Made by a program: the position numbers and the translations under genes. This document shows, in pieces, positions 37,081-48,616 of a DNA stretch of 64,000 bases (within the stretch, counting starts at the first letter, position 1; each line of letters opens with the position of its first letter). The notes below the pieces were generated by a model. It was not told where the DNA came from. It saw only the letters and a list, made by a program, of their open reading frames with translations, and did not search any database. Origin of the DNA: Prunus persica (taxonomy: Eukaryota; Streptophyta; Magnoliopsida; Rosales; Rosaceae); assembly GCF_000346465.2 (NCBI RefSeq), contig NC_034015.1:19344462-19408461 (forward strand), read 5' to 3'.

Positions 37081-39251
37081 CTAGGAGTGAAGGGAGGATG
37101 GATGGGTATTTCTTTTGTTGGTTACCAATTTTGTCACAGCTTCATCCCTTGAAGGAACTCGAAGGTAGGACTTCATAACATCGTAAACTGTAAACCCGAT
37201 TGCTACAGATGGTACGACCTGAATTACAACATCCCAAAACATGATTAGACAAGAAAGCCAAGGGATTTTCTGTGAAAAGACTGACTAGGTTTTTACCACC
37301 TTCAAGTAATTGATGCTAAGTCCTGAAAATAATTGCTTCCATCCTTGCTTTTGAGCGATCATGACAAGGACTTCCATTGTCCCTTTCATCTCTGGACTGT
37401 TTGATGACACAATTCGTTGAACCTATTCAGATGATTCACCCATCAATGTCACAAAATTTTCTGTCAAAGAGTATTTTAAGGACCCTTATAAAGTACATTA
37501 CCTGCATTTGCCTCCTCACCACATCGAGGGGATATGTAAAAGTCTGACCTAATAGACCAGCAACAGAACCACATACAAGTTTGACCATAATACTCTTCTT
37601 GTGCTCCTGAGGGACATGTCGCTTCATCTCCTCATAGAAGTAAAACTTCAAACCGGCATATGGGAAGATTCCATAAAGTGATGGAGCTGATAATGATGTT
37701 AATTCGTTAAATGCAAAATTGTTGCAAACATCTTAACAACTATAGAAACACACAATGACAGCAGTGGATGATACAAGCAGTTTTCAAATCCATACCAACA
37801 CCGCGATAGAGGCCTCTAAGTCCAGCCTCTCTGTAAGTCTTCGAGAAACAATCAAGAATTCCTTTATAAATTTGTCCAGTATTTACTACCCCTTGAACAT
37901 TTAACTTCGGTGAACCAACAACCTGCAAAACAAAACATGGCTTCTGTCAAAAAAAAGTTTCTTGGAAGTGTAAAGAGCAACTAATTCGTGCACTTGAGTG
38001 AGAGATTTTTCACGATTCAATTAGTTACCTGATAAGCCAACTTAGTCCGAACTAAATCAAGAGGATAAGTAAAAAGCACCGCTGTTCCTCCAGCAAAAGA
38101 CCCTGCCACAAGATCTAGACCAGGTCCACGCCCCACGTCAGGAAAGGTGAGAATAATCCATCTGCGGTATTGTTCATAGGTCATATAATGCAAAGCTGCA
38201 TAGGGAACAATTCTTGCAACACTAGCTCCGTTTCCTCTGTTTGAAAATATGTTAGTTATTGAAAACTTGAAAACACAACCTTCACATAAATGATTATGTA
38301 CTCAGGGATCCACCTGTAGAAACCCAAAGGCCCTTCTGTCTTTGCAATTTTCTTAATGGATCCAAACAGCCCTATGCTTTGATACTCTGCTCTTCTGGTC
38401 TGCAAAAGACAACAAACAAATTATTTCAATCTTCAAGGATAATCTGCTTAATGGTAAATCCAGTTTAAAGTTAATAATTTGTTTCTAATCGCCATGGGAA
38501 ACATGAAGGAATATCTTAACCTCCAGTTTCCCACTCAAGGAAGAAGAAAAAACAGCAAAACCACACACAAAATCAAGACATGTGTTAAATAAGCTATTTA
38601 TCTCTCTCTCTCTCTCAAAAAACCTTACAAGTTCTCTTCTTTTGTTTTTCCTTTTTGGGTCGGGGAAGGAAAGTTAACTCGGATTTTCTTGCTTGGAACT
38701 CCTGAAATTCTGTTTGTATACTATTGACCCCATGACTGCCTCTATAAAAACAAAGCCATGGAGAACAAAGTATCGAAAAATCGAATCAAATAAAGTAACC
38801 CATTGAACTTCTAATGATCACAGTATTATTCAATCTGATACGAGCAAACACCCAACGCCAGAACCAATTTCACAATCCATAAAAATTTGCACCAGTTCAG
38901 TGAAAAGCAGTCATCTTAGATGAAATCTACCCACTGAATAAATCCCAGAAACTCAAACACCCAAGAAGCCAAATGTAATACCAATCTTTACAGTGCCCAA
39001 AATGAAGAGTCAACTTTAGCCCCTTTCACACCAAAAAAAGTAAAGAATCAATCTAAGTCCATATTTTGAAGGAGAATTTAACACAATTGTACCTGAAACA
39101 AAATCTTGATACGTTCAAGTGGTGCAACAACAGTCTTTGCAACACCACCCGCAACACCACCAGCAATCAGCTCTTTGGCAAACACAGGCATGGCCTCTAT
39201 TATCCCATCCAGGTAGGTATTCATCTCTCTCTCTTCTCTTTTCTTTGCCAT
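37081..39251 (-). CDS. CoAc: Mitochondrial coenzyme A carrier (CoAc1/2 type)
   Basis: A mitochondrial inner-membrane carrier (SLC25 family). The closest Arabidopsis proteins (At1g14560, At4g26180) import coenzyme A. Seven exons: 39251-39093, 38399-38314, 38236-38029, 37922-37796, 37686-37502, 37422-37300, 37218-37081, giving 341 aa. Three carrier repeats are visible, each with the P-x-[DE]-x-x-[KR] signature: 'PLERIK', 'PLDLVRTK' and 'PLDVVRRQ'. Characteristic blocks are '[24 protein letters not shown]', '[21 protein letters not shown]' and '[20 protein letters not shown]'. Six membrane helices are expected. The ATG at 39251 is followed by the charged '[16 protein letters not shown]', usual for the family. 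The 5' leader contains two GA/CT microsatellites. Confidence 0.92.
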
Positions 39252-39275
39252 TGCAGCACCCTCTGAAGAAACAGA

Positions 39276-39329
39276 GGGAGAGAGAGAGAGAGAGAGATTC
39301 TGGGTAGCTGATTGAAGGAGGAGTTGGCG

Positions 39330-39368
<39 letters not shown>
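39276..39368 (-). repeat. Two GA/CT microsatellites in the CoA carrier leader
   Basis: GA runs at 39276-39297 and 39332-39368 lie 25-120 bp upstream of the start codon, CT on the transcript. Confidence 0.85.
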
Positions 39369-39372
<4 letters not shown>

Positions 39373-40256
39373 AATCGAAACGTTTCTCTATGTGTTTTAT
39401 GGATTTTATATGTATGGGAGAGGACAACGGACAAGTAAGAGAAGCACACGCTTGACTTGGATTCCCTCTTTTTCTATGTAAGAAAAAGAATTATTGGTTT
39501 GCAGAGATATGTTCAGCTACTTTCAGTTCTATTTTATTTGAGAAGAATCTCACAATCAGGACCGTCCAATTATTACTGGGCCAGTTTCAATCATGGGCTT
39601 CTGTGGCAAGTCAAAACAGGTCCATATACCCAGATTAAAAATAAATAAAAATCAAATCAAATCCATCTACTTTCTCAGTCACAAGTTTCAAGCACACATC
39701 ATTAGAAAATTGAATGAAATCAAAGACTCTCCCTTTGTTCAATTTTGACTTCAGTGTGATTAGTGTCATCATGAACAAGGAATATGAATGGTTAATTTGA
39801 TTATTTTACTAGCTATTAGCATCAATGGACCGTGTAACACGTGCCAGCATAGGTGAATTTAATAAACCAAAATTATATAGAGATTAGGCATAGATTCATA
39901 GAACATAGATATCAATAAAACCTGCAAACTACAGAAAACAGAAGAAGAAAAAAGTTGACATAGAATGTATTTTTCTTAGCTTATCCAAAAAATGCGTACC
40001 GTCCAACACTACCAAAGAAAAGAGTTCCTAAACTCAGTTAGAGACCGAAAAATTGTGGGTTTCTCAACACTCACCAGCCACTCTAATTTGATCAGAAGCA
40101 ACAGTCTAATATTAATGGTAAAAAATACATTCAAATCTGTGTTGCTTAAATTTAAGTCACAGGAAAAATTGCTTTCTATCAGAAAGTAATTTCCGCCTTC
40201 GATTGCTAGTGACAAACAGGGAGAGTTTGAGGGAGTATTTCATCAGGCATTGTCTG
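39369..40256. other. Intergenic region
   Basis: Carrier promoter on the left and HAD phosphatase 3' UTR on the right. No further gene is seen. Confidence 0.45.
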
Positions 40257-42481
40257 TCATATGTGGTCAGATGAGTTCAGCTGACTGAGGTCACTACAAT
40301 TAATTTCTTCAGTAGAAATTCTGTGGATGAGGTGAAGCAATATCTTCCCAAGCTCCTCTCCATCACTCCATTCATGGATGTCAGCCTTGATAAGCATTCG
40401 GTTGCTGTAAATGCGCTTTGATAGAGCATAGTCCTTCCTTGGCATTACATGGTCTCCTTCTACAAGCCTTAAAGTTGGGCAAAAATCATTTCTCCCATCT
40501 CCTAGGTAGATATATATTTTCCTCCCATTGGCAGAAACAGATGCTCGGATTTGATCAATCACCACACCCTAAAATGGAAATCATAAATAGAACCTCAGTT
40601 TTATATGGAACAAAGCTACTGTAATGAGAAGATGGAGAAAACATTTTATGCAGTAAAACATATCGATAGGAAAATAAGCCTCTTAAATGGCAAAATTGGG
40701 GACAAAACTGAAGCACACTTGCATTAGACCAAGTCACAAAACTTTTATCCTGACCCCCATAGCAGAAATGATAGAAATATTTAGCTCTGCGTTTAATTTG
40801 AAATAGTTGGGATGGTGAATGATAGAAAGAAATCAATTCAATGTTCTGCATATCCTGCAGATCAATTTTACTTGGGAGCTACCATGGAAGAATCAGTGGA
40901 TTTGATACCGCTATACAAACACTTGAGTCTTATAACTCATCACCCAGCAAAAAGTGCATCCAATTTGTTTCCCCTAAATGTTACTGAAAACGGATTGGAA
41001 AGGAATGGGCAGCACTTCAATGTGGCTCCTATATGTATTGTGATCTTTTTTTGGAAACAGGACCATATCATATACATTAGAAGTGTGTATCTCTTGTTCT
41101 TGAAACAATTTTTTTCAGGTAAATAGGGCCAAATAATTAATAGCAAAAGTTACAATCACCTATAGATAGGAAGAAAAAGCAATTACAAACTGAACATGTC
41201 TCCATTTTGTTATTATTTGTTACTGGTCCAGGCATAGGATAGACAAAAATGGAGCTCTCAGCAAGCCAAAAAACATACTAATTGCTAAACTTATGAATAT
41301 TATACCTCGATGGTGATGCATAAGTCGTATCTAAAGAGAAGCTCCAATCATCAAAACCAATCAGTTATTCGATAAAGCAACCGAGAAACTCTTAGTATAT
41401 AGGTACTAAATTGTAATGATAAACATAGTTGTATGCCACTAGAAACAAAAGCACATATGTGGAAGTAATATATAACTGAAATGGATGATATTCTGAGTAC
41501 ATGAGCATCTGACATAAACAAATGCATATTGGTTTGATAATAAAATTTACCTTGCACAAATTTGAAGGGCATAAATTGCAACCATGAGAAGGTGAGCCTA
41601 CATCATGGTACGGAAAAATCCTGAGTCTTCCATCTCCATCAACAATGCTTGGATTTGTGACAATCTGTGAGAAGGATCCTAACAAACCATGACATTCTAA
41701 GATTGTCTCAATAAAAAACTGATTTGCATCGCTAATAATCCTCAAATCACATCTGCAACGACCATATTGAACACCACATCGTTTGTTTTAGCACCATACG
41801 AAAAGAAAAACAGAATTAACATACAATCAACTATAAATGAATTGGCTGAAAAATTTACCCTGAAGCATGAGCTGACTTAATAGCTGCAATTACCCCTAGA
41901 TGCATTGGAATTCTTTTGAGGCACTCTTTAATATCCACAGAACTTTTTCCTTGCAAATGCAGCTCCTCCATCATTCTATCCTACAAAGTTTAACAGTCAA
42001 CATTAATAAGGCTAAGTCCTTCGGCATCATAACTGGTTTTCATTTCATTGTAACTTGTGTGTATGTTGCCAATGAACATTAACAAACCAATAAGTCCATG
42101 ATCAAAGTCAAAAACCCACAAATGCAAGGATCTCTCAGCAATAATACAAAGTTCACAAACTGGTTTGCATAGAAATTCTTAATATTTTTTCTTGTTTATA
42201 TCTGTGACCAAACAGAACAAATAGGTTAAGTGTTCAAAAATATCGTTTTCGTTCACAAAATTCACCCATTTATTAGCAATCAACCAGAGAATAAAAATTT
42301 GGACTTTTTCTATAAATCTAAGAGAGAAAGAGAGAGTGCAAACCATGAGTTTGTTCCATGGCAAAGTAGAGCGAAGCTCATTGAAGAGCTGAGTGAGACC
42401 CATCTCCGCAACGACCCAGCTATCACTGTCACCGTCGATTAGGGTTCGGTCAAAGTCAAAAACCACCACTATTCCCGCCAT
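40257..42481 (-). CDS. HAD phosphatase, PHOSPHO1/Put_Phosphatase family (At4g29530-like)
   Basis: A haloacid-dehalogenase-type phosphatase. Relatives act on pyrophosphate, phosphocholine/phosphoethanolamine or thiamine phosphates; the substrate here is not decided by sequence. Exons on the minus strand: 42481-42344, 41980-41859, 41752-41551, 40568-40257, giving 257 aa. Motif I 'DFDRTLIDGDSD' (nucleophile Asp near residue 9) and motif IV 'LGDGRNDFCP' are intact, as is 'SDANQFFIETIL' (motif II region). A Cys-containing 'GCNLCPSNLCK' loop is typical of the family. The start is set at 'MAGIVVVFDFD' because motif I lies next to the N-terminus in relatives. The upstream in-frame Met would add about 27 residues of unlikely sequence. 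There is no targeting signal, so it is probably cytosolic. Confidence 0.9.
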
Positions 42482-42987
42482 TACGAGCCCCGGAGGGGAT
42501 TTTCCCGCCGGCGAAGAAAAGCTGTTCACGGTAAGCAGCTGAACGCGCCAACTGTAAATCAAGAGTTAAGCGACGGCGTTTGGTGACTGCTTCTGTTTTT
42601 GTTGTTGTTAAAAAATAAATAACTAATTAATTAATGAAAACTTTGTTTTGGGGGCTATGTTGGAATTTTAAGAACACAGTGAACAATGATGAACAGACAG
42701 CCTGTCTGAGGACAACAATGGAACCCTAAAATTGTCTTGGGTCTCTTGTCCTATTAAAGTCGGTAGGCCTAATATAAGTGGTTGGTAATGTAGAAACAAC
42801 AATGCCAACATACTCAATAATGTGATGGTCAGAAGCATCAATTGGTCTTGTTCAATGAAATAGTAATTGATTAGGACTATTGCAGGACTAATAAGTTGTA
42901 TAGTTTCGTTAGAACAAAAATATCAAATAGAGAAGATTGATTGTTTCGCAAATGAGATGTTTTGAGTTAATATTGAGCAAATTGTAG

Positions 42988-43060
42988 GTTTTTTTTAATA
43001 CAAGCGATACTGAAATATAGTAGAGTTTATATTTGACAATACTACATATTACCGGTTTTC
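42988..43060 (-). mobile_element. Degenerate SINE-tail fragment
   Basis: The T run followed by 'AATACAAGCGATACTG' matches the reversed tail of the elements at 17575 and 32573. The B-box part is not recognisable, so this is a decayed or truncated copy. Confidence 0.35.
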
Positions 43061-43797
43061 AATATGTCACGATTTAGTATTAACAGAACTCTAGAACAAT
43101 TACCTGATCCATAAGAACGTTCTAACCTCTTCCGCATTTTTGAGTTGAGCAAAATTGTGCATCTAGAACTTCAGTTTTAACCATAACAGGGCTCATGCCC
43201 ATAACAAACTGCAACCTGCATAAAGAAAAGACTCTGTCCATAACCAATTGCTAAAGAAAAACCCTAAAATACCCATATTCCAAACTCTATTTTTTCCTCT
43301 TTTTGATATTTTTAGCTTAGCTTTATTGAAATATTATTCCTTTTCATGGCAACTAATTCAATTGACACCAAAAGGGAGCAAACACACCATGCAAAAAAAA
43401 ATGTGATGAAAAAAGATATTCCATCAAATCATGATTAAGATAGCATGATTAATCATTGAGTCAGTTGAAAGGCAAGGCAACTAGAGAGAGAGAGTATTGT
43501 AACTTCTAAACATGTCCAATCCCCAAAACATGTAACCTTTTTATTATTTTTTTTCTTTGGATTAAAAATTAAATAAAGTGCGCATGGCCCACATGGGACC
43601 TACAAAAAAAGCATCCAATGACTTGTGTACACATCACCAGGACACCAAACACTTTTAGTCAAACCACAATGATAAGGCCATGCCACTATCATTCCCTTTA
43701 AAGTCAAAAAAATGAGCAGTAAATCCGGAAACCGTAAAAACGAGCATCTATAAAATACGGTAAATTATTGAGCCGCGAAAACTTAACGGATAAGGGA

Positions 43798-43815
43798 CGA
43801 TACGACGTCGTATCG
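43798..43815. promoter_or_regulatory. 18-bp perfect palindrome with GACGTC core in the NDL promoter
   Basis: 'CGATACGACGTCGTATCG' is fully self-complementary and centred on an ACGT core of the type bound by bZIP factors. It lies about 150 bp upstream of the TATA-like box. 'ACGACGTCGT' recurs at 56712-56721. Confidence 0.55.
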
Positions 43816-43948
43816 AAGCAACAGCCTGAATTTGACCGCGGGTAAAAGATTAACGACTAAATTCCGTTAGTACGGATAGGCGTGGGAGCGTCGGTGGTGG
43901 TTAACCGCAGGTTATTTTTTCGCTTTAGAGAGAGAAAGAGTCGCTTTG

Positions 43949-43956
43949 TATATAAG
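43949..43956 (+). promoter_or_regulatory. TATA box of NDL
   Basis: 'TATATAAG' is followed about 30 bp later by a GA-rich leader (43988-44030) that runs to the ATG at 44064. Confidence 0.6.
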
Positions 43957-44063
43957 CCACAACGAAGCCAAAGGCCTACATTTCTTCAAGAGAGAGAAAG
44001 AAAGAGAGAGACAGAGCGAGGGAGAGCGAGAGAGGGGCTGTTGGGAGACGCGCAGAGTTAGCC

Positions 44064-47000
44064 ATGGCTGAATCAAACGACGCCGTCTCCCTCGATATGG
44101 AGAAGATCTATCTTGGTGGAAAGGTTCGAGCTTTACTTCAAAGATTGATTTTTTTTCTTCTGTCTGTTTTAATTTTTGTTGTTTCCTTCTTCTTTTGTTT
44201 TGGGATTTGGTCTTCTAGCTGAAAGCTTAAGTTAATTTGGGACGAAGTGTTTTGGCATTGGGTTCAAAGATTGAGTTTAATCTTTCGAAATTTTGAATTT
44301 TTTACGGTTCTCATTTTTCTTCTTTCATGTTTATTTTCTTGGGAACCTTGGTTTGCAATACGTTTTGCTGCTTTTGAAATGTTGGAGTTATCTCCTGTTT
44401 GGTTACATAGAAAATATAGGAAAAGAGATAGGAAAGTCACATTTTGTATTTTGGATGCTTGTTCTTCCCCATCCCCAAGTCCTCTGTAGCATGCGACAGC
44501 GGTGACTATTTGGCTTGGTTCAATAAGAAGAACATAAAACCATTTAATTTCAGATGTTTCTAGAAATGGGTTTGCTAAAAATTTAATTTTGGGATACTGA
44601 AGATATGCAAATGGTAATTCTAGATCTGCTAGATATCATTTTTCTTTTTACATTTTCACCTTATAGATGCAACGAAGCTTTCCTTTTAAGTGCGCATTTG
44701 TGTATTGGGGATTTGTAACGTTAACATCTTCTCGCTCCATATGCAATCCCACCTGATTTGTTCTCATGGTGATTTTCATTTCCACTCTCCTTATATTTTT
44801 AATATCCTTTTAGCTTTGTTCCGGTTTGTGAACTTTTATGCGAAAGGGTTGAATGTTTGAGATTACTTTGGATTATTTAGTATAGGAAGTACTCATTTAG
44901 ACCCTTTTGTTGATTTGTTTGGATTAAGCTTCAACTCAGTAATGGGGGTTTTTCTTTTTTTCTTTTTCCCTGATTCTTTCCTTCTTGTGTGATGTTCTTT
45001 ATTGGGCAAGAAGCTGGTTGCTTCGATGAGTCAATCTCTGTGGTTTATTCAAAGTGTGTTACTGTCTGTTGAAGAAACCAAAGTTATACCTTTCGTTGTC
45101 TTATTTCTCCACTCTATTGACAAGTCTAGCTGTTGCTTTAAAATGTCATCTATAACTTATTTTTTATCAGTTTCTGATTAGTTTAAAGCTATTTTCTTCT
45201 TTAATATATTAGATTCCATGCTTCTCTTTTTAACTGTCACCACTTTCTTTTCTTCCTTTTTCAAGAGATTTAAATGATTGATATCCAGAACCACTTATTT
45301 GTTTCATCTATTTTTAACAAAGTTATGTCAAATATGTGGCAGGTCAGTTTGAGTTCCCTGAAAAAGGTGTAAGTGCACATGGGAAGCTCTTTAGGGAATA
45401 AAATTATCTGGAAAGCTGGATTCCTGGAATTTTTTCCCCTTACTTCAATGTTTTAATAATCACATAGATAAGACACAGTAGATATCTCTTAAATAAAGGT
45501 TATATGTTTATGTATATATCATATAAATATAATGGTAGTAAAATAATTTAACTTGTAAATTTGTGATGTTTTCTTTGACAATTAGATATAGTTGTTGATT
45601 TGCAATCTGCATGCTTAATTTTTCTTGCTCTGATATTGTTATTCTGGTTGTTACTCATTTATTACAATTTTTTTTATCCTCAGGAACATTTTATACGAAC
45701 TGGCTGTGGTTCTGTGTCCGTTATTGTGTATGGAGACCAAGAGAAACCTGCACTTATCACTTATCCTGATTTAGCTCTAAATCGTAAGTGCAATAAAGTC
45801 TATTTTCCTGGCTCCATTTTGTTGTTGTTTGAAATAGCAATCTGAGTTTTACCTTTTGCTGTTCTTAATAAAATTTTAATACCTTATTTTCTGAATGGAC
45901 ATCAAAGCTCTCAAATATATTGCTTCTTCTTAACACAATTAGACAATTCTACAACGTTTATTTTTCTAACACTTTTTTTCTTTCTTTCTTAAATTGAGCA
46001 GATATGTCTTGTTTCCAAGGGTTATTCTTTTGTCCTGAAGCGGCTTCTTTGCTGCTCCATAACTTCTGCATATATCATATCAGTCCTCCTGGCCATGAGG
46101 TCTGTAAATGGTTTGCTTCAAGTGGATTTCTATTATACTTTTTAACCAAATCATATCAATTTTGAAAAATATTTTATGTAACTAAATGCCATTATTCACA
46201 TAGTTTCTCTTTGGAACTCTCACAAGAGTTCTTGCAGTTAGGAGCTGCTTCAATTTTTCCTGATGATCCTGTGCCTTCTGTTGATGACTTGGCAGATCAG
46301 ATCCTTGAGGTTCTCAACTTTTTTGGGTAATGACTAACACTATTTCTTCATTCCAACTGATTTTCAAATGACGCTGAACGCTGCTTCCAACATTTAAATG
46401 TAACACATTATTTTCTGGTGTTAATAATGGGTTGCAATTAGAGCTAGGTGTAGAAGTGGTTTTCCATTTTCACTAATCATGTTTTAATGTCATTTTCTTT
46501 GATGAGATTTTGCACATTACCTAGTTCTGATTGCACTAACATCTCCTTCTTCAGGCTTGGTGCAGTTATGTGCATGGGGGTGACAGCGGGTGCTTATATC
46601 CTTTCCCTATTTGCTGTAAGTTCCATTCTTTTTTTTTTTGCAACTATGTTTTAAAATGTTTCAATCTCAGTTCATTGATCAATCTTTATTCAATAGATGA
46701 AATATAGGGAGCGTGTTCTTGGATTGATACTTGTATCCCCTTTGTGCAAATCACCCTCTTGGACAGAATGGTTTTATAATAAGGTCCTTTTTCTAAACTT
46801 AGCTCTTATTTGTTGTGAGTAAATGTTAATTTCGAATATTAAACCTATGCTTACTTGTAATTTTTAGGTGATGTCGAATATGCTATATTTCTATGGCATG
46901 TGTGGTTTGCTAAAAGAGTGTTTGCTTCAGCGCTACTTCAGTAAGGTATTGCTGTGCTCTAACATTGTTTCCTTCTTCCACTTCTACTACCTTTGGTAGA

Positions 47001-47837
47001 TCGAGTGATGAGTATGTTATACTTCTCAACAGGAGGTTCGTGGTAGTGCTGAAGTTCCAGAGTCAGATATAGTTCAAGCATGCAGAAAAGTGAGTGCTTC
47101 AACTAATTTAAATTTCTTTTAGGTAAAGTGCATGTTTTCTGGAACAGGATTCTCAAATGGTTTTATCTGTCTGATTTACTTGCAATGTTTGCTTCTTCAG
47201 TTGCTGGAAGAGAGGCAGAGCTCAAATGTTTTTAGATTTCTTCAAGCAATTAATCGGTAAACAGTGCTGGAGTTGCTTACTTACTTTCCGGTTTCCCCTC
47301 CACAGAGATAAATGCAATATATTTTGATGGTCTATAACTTTGTTTTTTCTGACTTTCAGGAGACCTGACATAACTGAAGGGTTGAAGTCGCTAAGGTGTC
47401 GCACACTTATTTTTGTTGGGGATAGCTCTCCTTTCCACTCTGAGGCTCTCCACATGACTGCAAAGTTGGATAGGAGATATAGTGCCTTAGTAGAGGTATG
47501 TTGCATGCCATGTTATACTTGTTTCTTCTAAATATCTATCATTAGATGCGCATGATTTTGAAAAGAATCAAAGAGAGAGTGTTCAATACAGGATGGATGG
47601 GTTGTGTTGGTGCAGGTCCAGGCTTGTGGATCTATGGTAACAGAGGAGCAGCCACATGCAATGTTGATACCTATGGAGTACTTCTTCATGGGGTATGGCT
47701 TGTATAGGCCATGCCATTTCAGTGACAGCCCTAGGAGCCCACTCAGCCCGTCTTGCATCTCCCCGGAGCTTCTCTCCCCAGAAAGCATGGGTTTGAAACT
47801 AAAACCAATAAAGACCCGTGTTTCACTAGGACGGTAA
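44064..47837 (+). CDS. NDL1: N-MYC downregulated-like protein (NDL1 type)
   Basis: A cytosolic alpha/beta-hydrolase-fold protein of the NDRG family. Arabidopsis NDL1 (At5g56750) binds the G-protein beta-gamma dimer and modulates auxin transport in roots. Eleven exons: 44064-44123, 45684-45783, 46002-46099, 46238-46326, 46555-46615, 46697-46783, 46868-46945, 47033-47089, 47201-47256, 47360-47495, 47616-47837, 1044 bp, 347 aa. Landmarks are '[19 protein letters not shown]' (NDR start), 'ISPPGHE', '[15 protein letters not shown]' where true hydrolases have a nucleophile elbow with Ser/Asp, and '[17 protein letters not shown]' near the C-terminus. The first intron is long (1.56 kb). A decayed copy lies at 60300-61345. 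Confidence 0.94.
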
Positions 47838-48184
47838 CATTGTCGAAAAACAGGCGGAAATTGGAAATAATGCAAGTGATGTGAATGTGGTTTCAAAAGT
47901 TGGTATTTTTTTGGTTCTTTTGTTAAATTTTTTATTGTTTAAGCAGGAAAAAAGGGTAGAAGAAGTGGCCGGAGGGGTGGGGTTGTAGATACAGAGGGGA
48001 AGAATTTGTCATATATAATATAATTATATAGGGAGGGAGGAGACTTTGATTCATTCTTTTGTAGTCAGTCATAAGGGAATCATTCCTTTGAGCTGTCTGT
48101 AAATTCTACTATAAACAAATTGGATTGACTTTTATTTATGATGACGAGAAATCAATAACAGAGGGGAACTTCCCATTCGTTCAG

Positions 48185-48225
<41 letters not shown>

Positions 48226-48616
48226 CTTTGAACTGCATTTCCACTTAGATACAGCTACATCAAATAATATAAATAATATTTTCCTTATAAAAAGTTGAAA
48301 TATATAGACCAGTTTAGAGTCATCAAATTTATTCATCGGGTTAAGGATAATTTAGAAAGAAACGTACCGCAAAACAGAAAATTAGTTGGTGGAATTATAT
48401 CTCAATATTTTTCAGAATATTTTGGGGTAGGCCATTATGGTCTTGAGTCCATCCATAAAATTAATTTAGAGTAATTTAAACTAGAAATAGTTTAATATTA
48501 TGGTGATGTAACGGGTCCAATTCATACTTTAATCAATCGCTTTCGCTATTTGTACGAGGAAACATGAGGGAGAGAATTAATTCCCACATTCGGAGGCTTG
48601 TCTTCATGCGACTGCA
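47838..48616. other. NDL 3' UTR and PPR-A promoter
   Basis: Contains a (TC)17 microsatellite at 48187-48220. No other gene is seen. Confidence 0.5.
48187..48220. repeat. (TC)17 microsatellite
   Basis: Uninterrupted TC run about 400 bp upstream of the PPR-A start codon. Confidence 0.95.

Larger units (their letters stand above)
42482..44063. other. Intergenic region, divergent promoters
   Basis: Between the divergent HAD phosphatase and NDL genes. A SINE-tail-like fragment lies at 42990-43060. The NDL promoter occupies roughly 43700-44063. No gene is seen. Confidence 0.5.
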
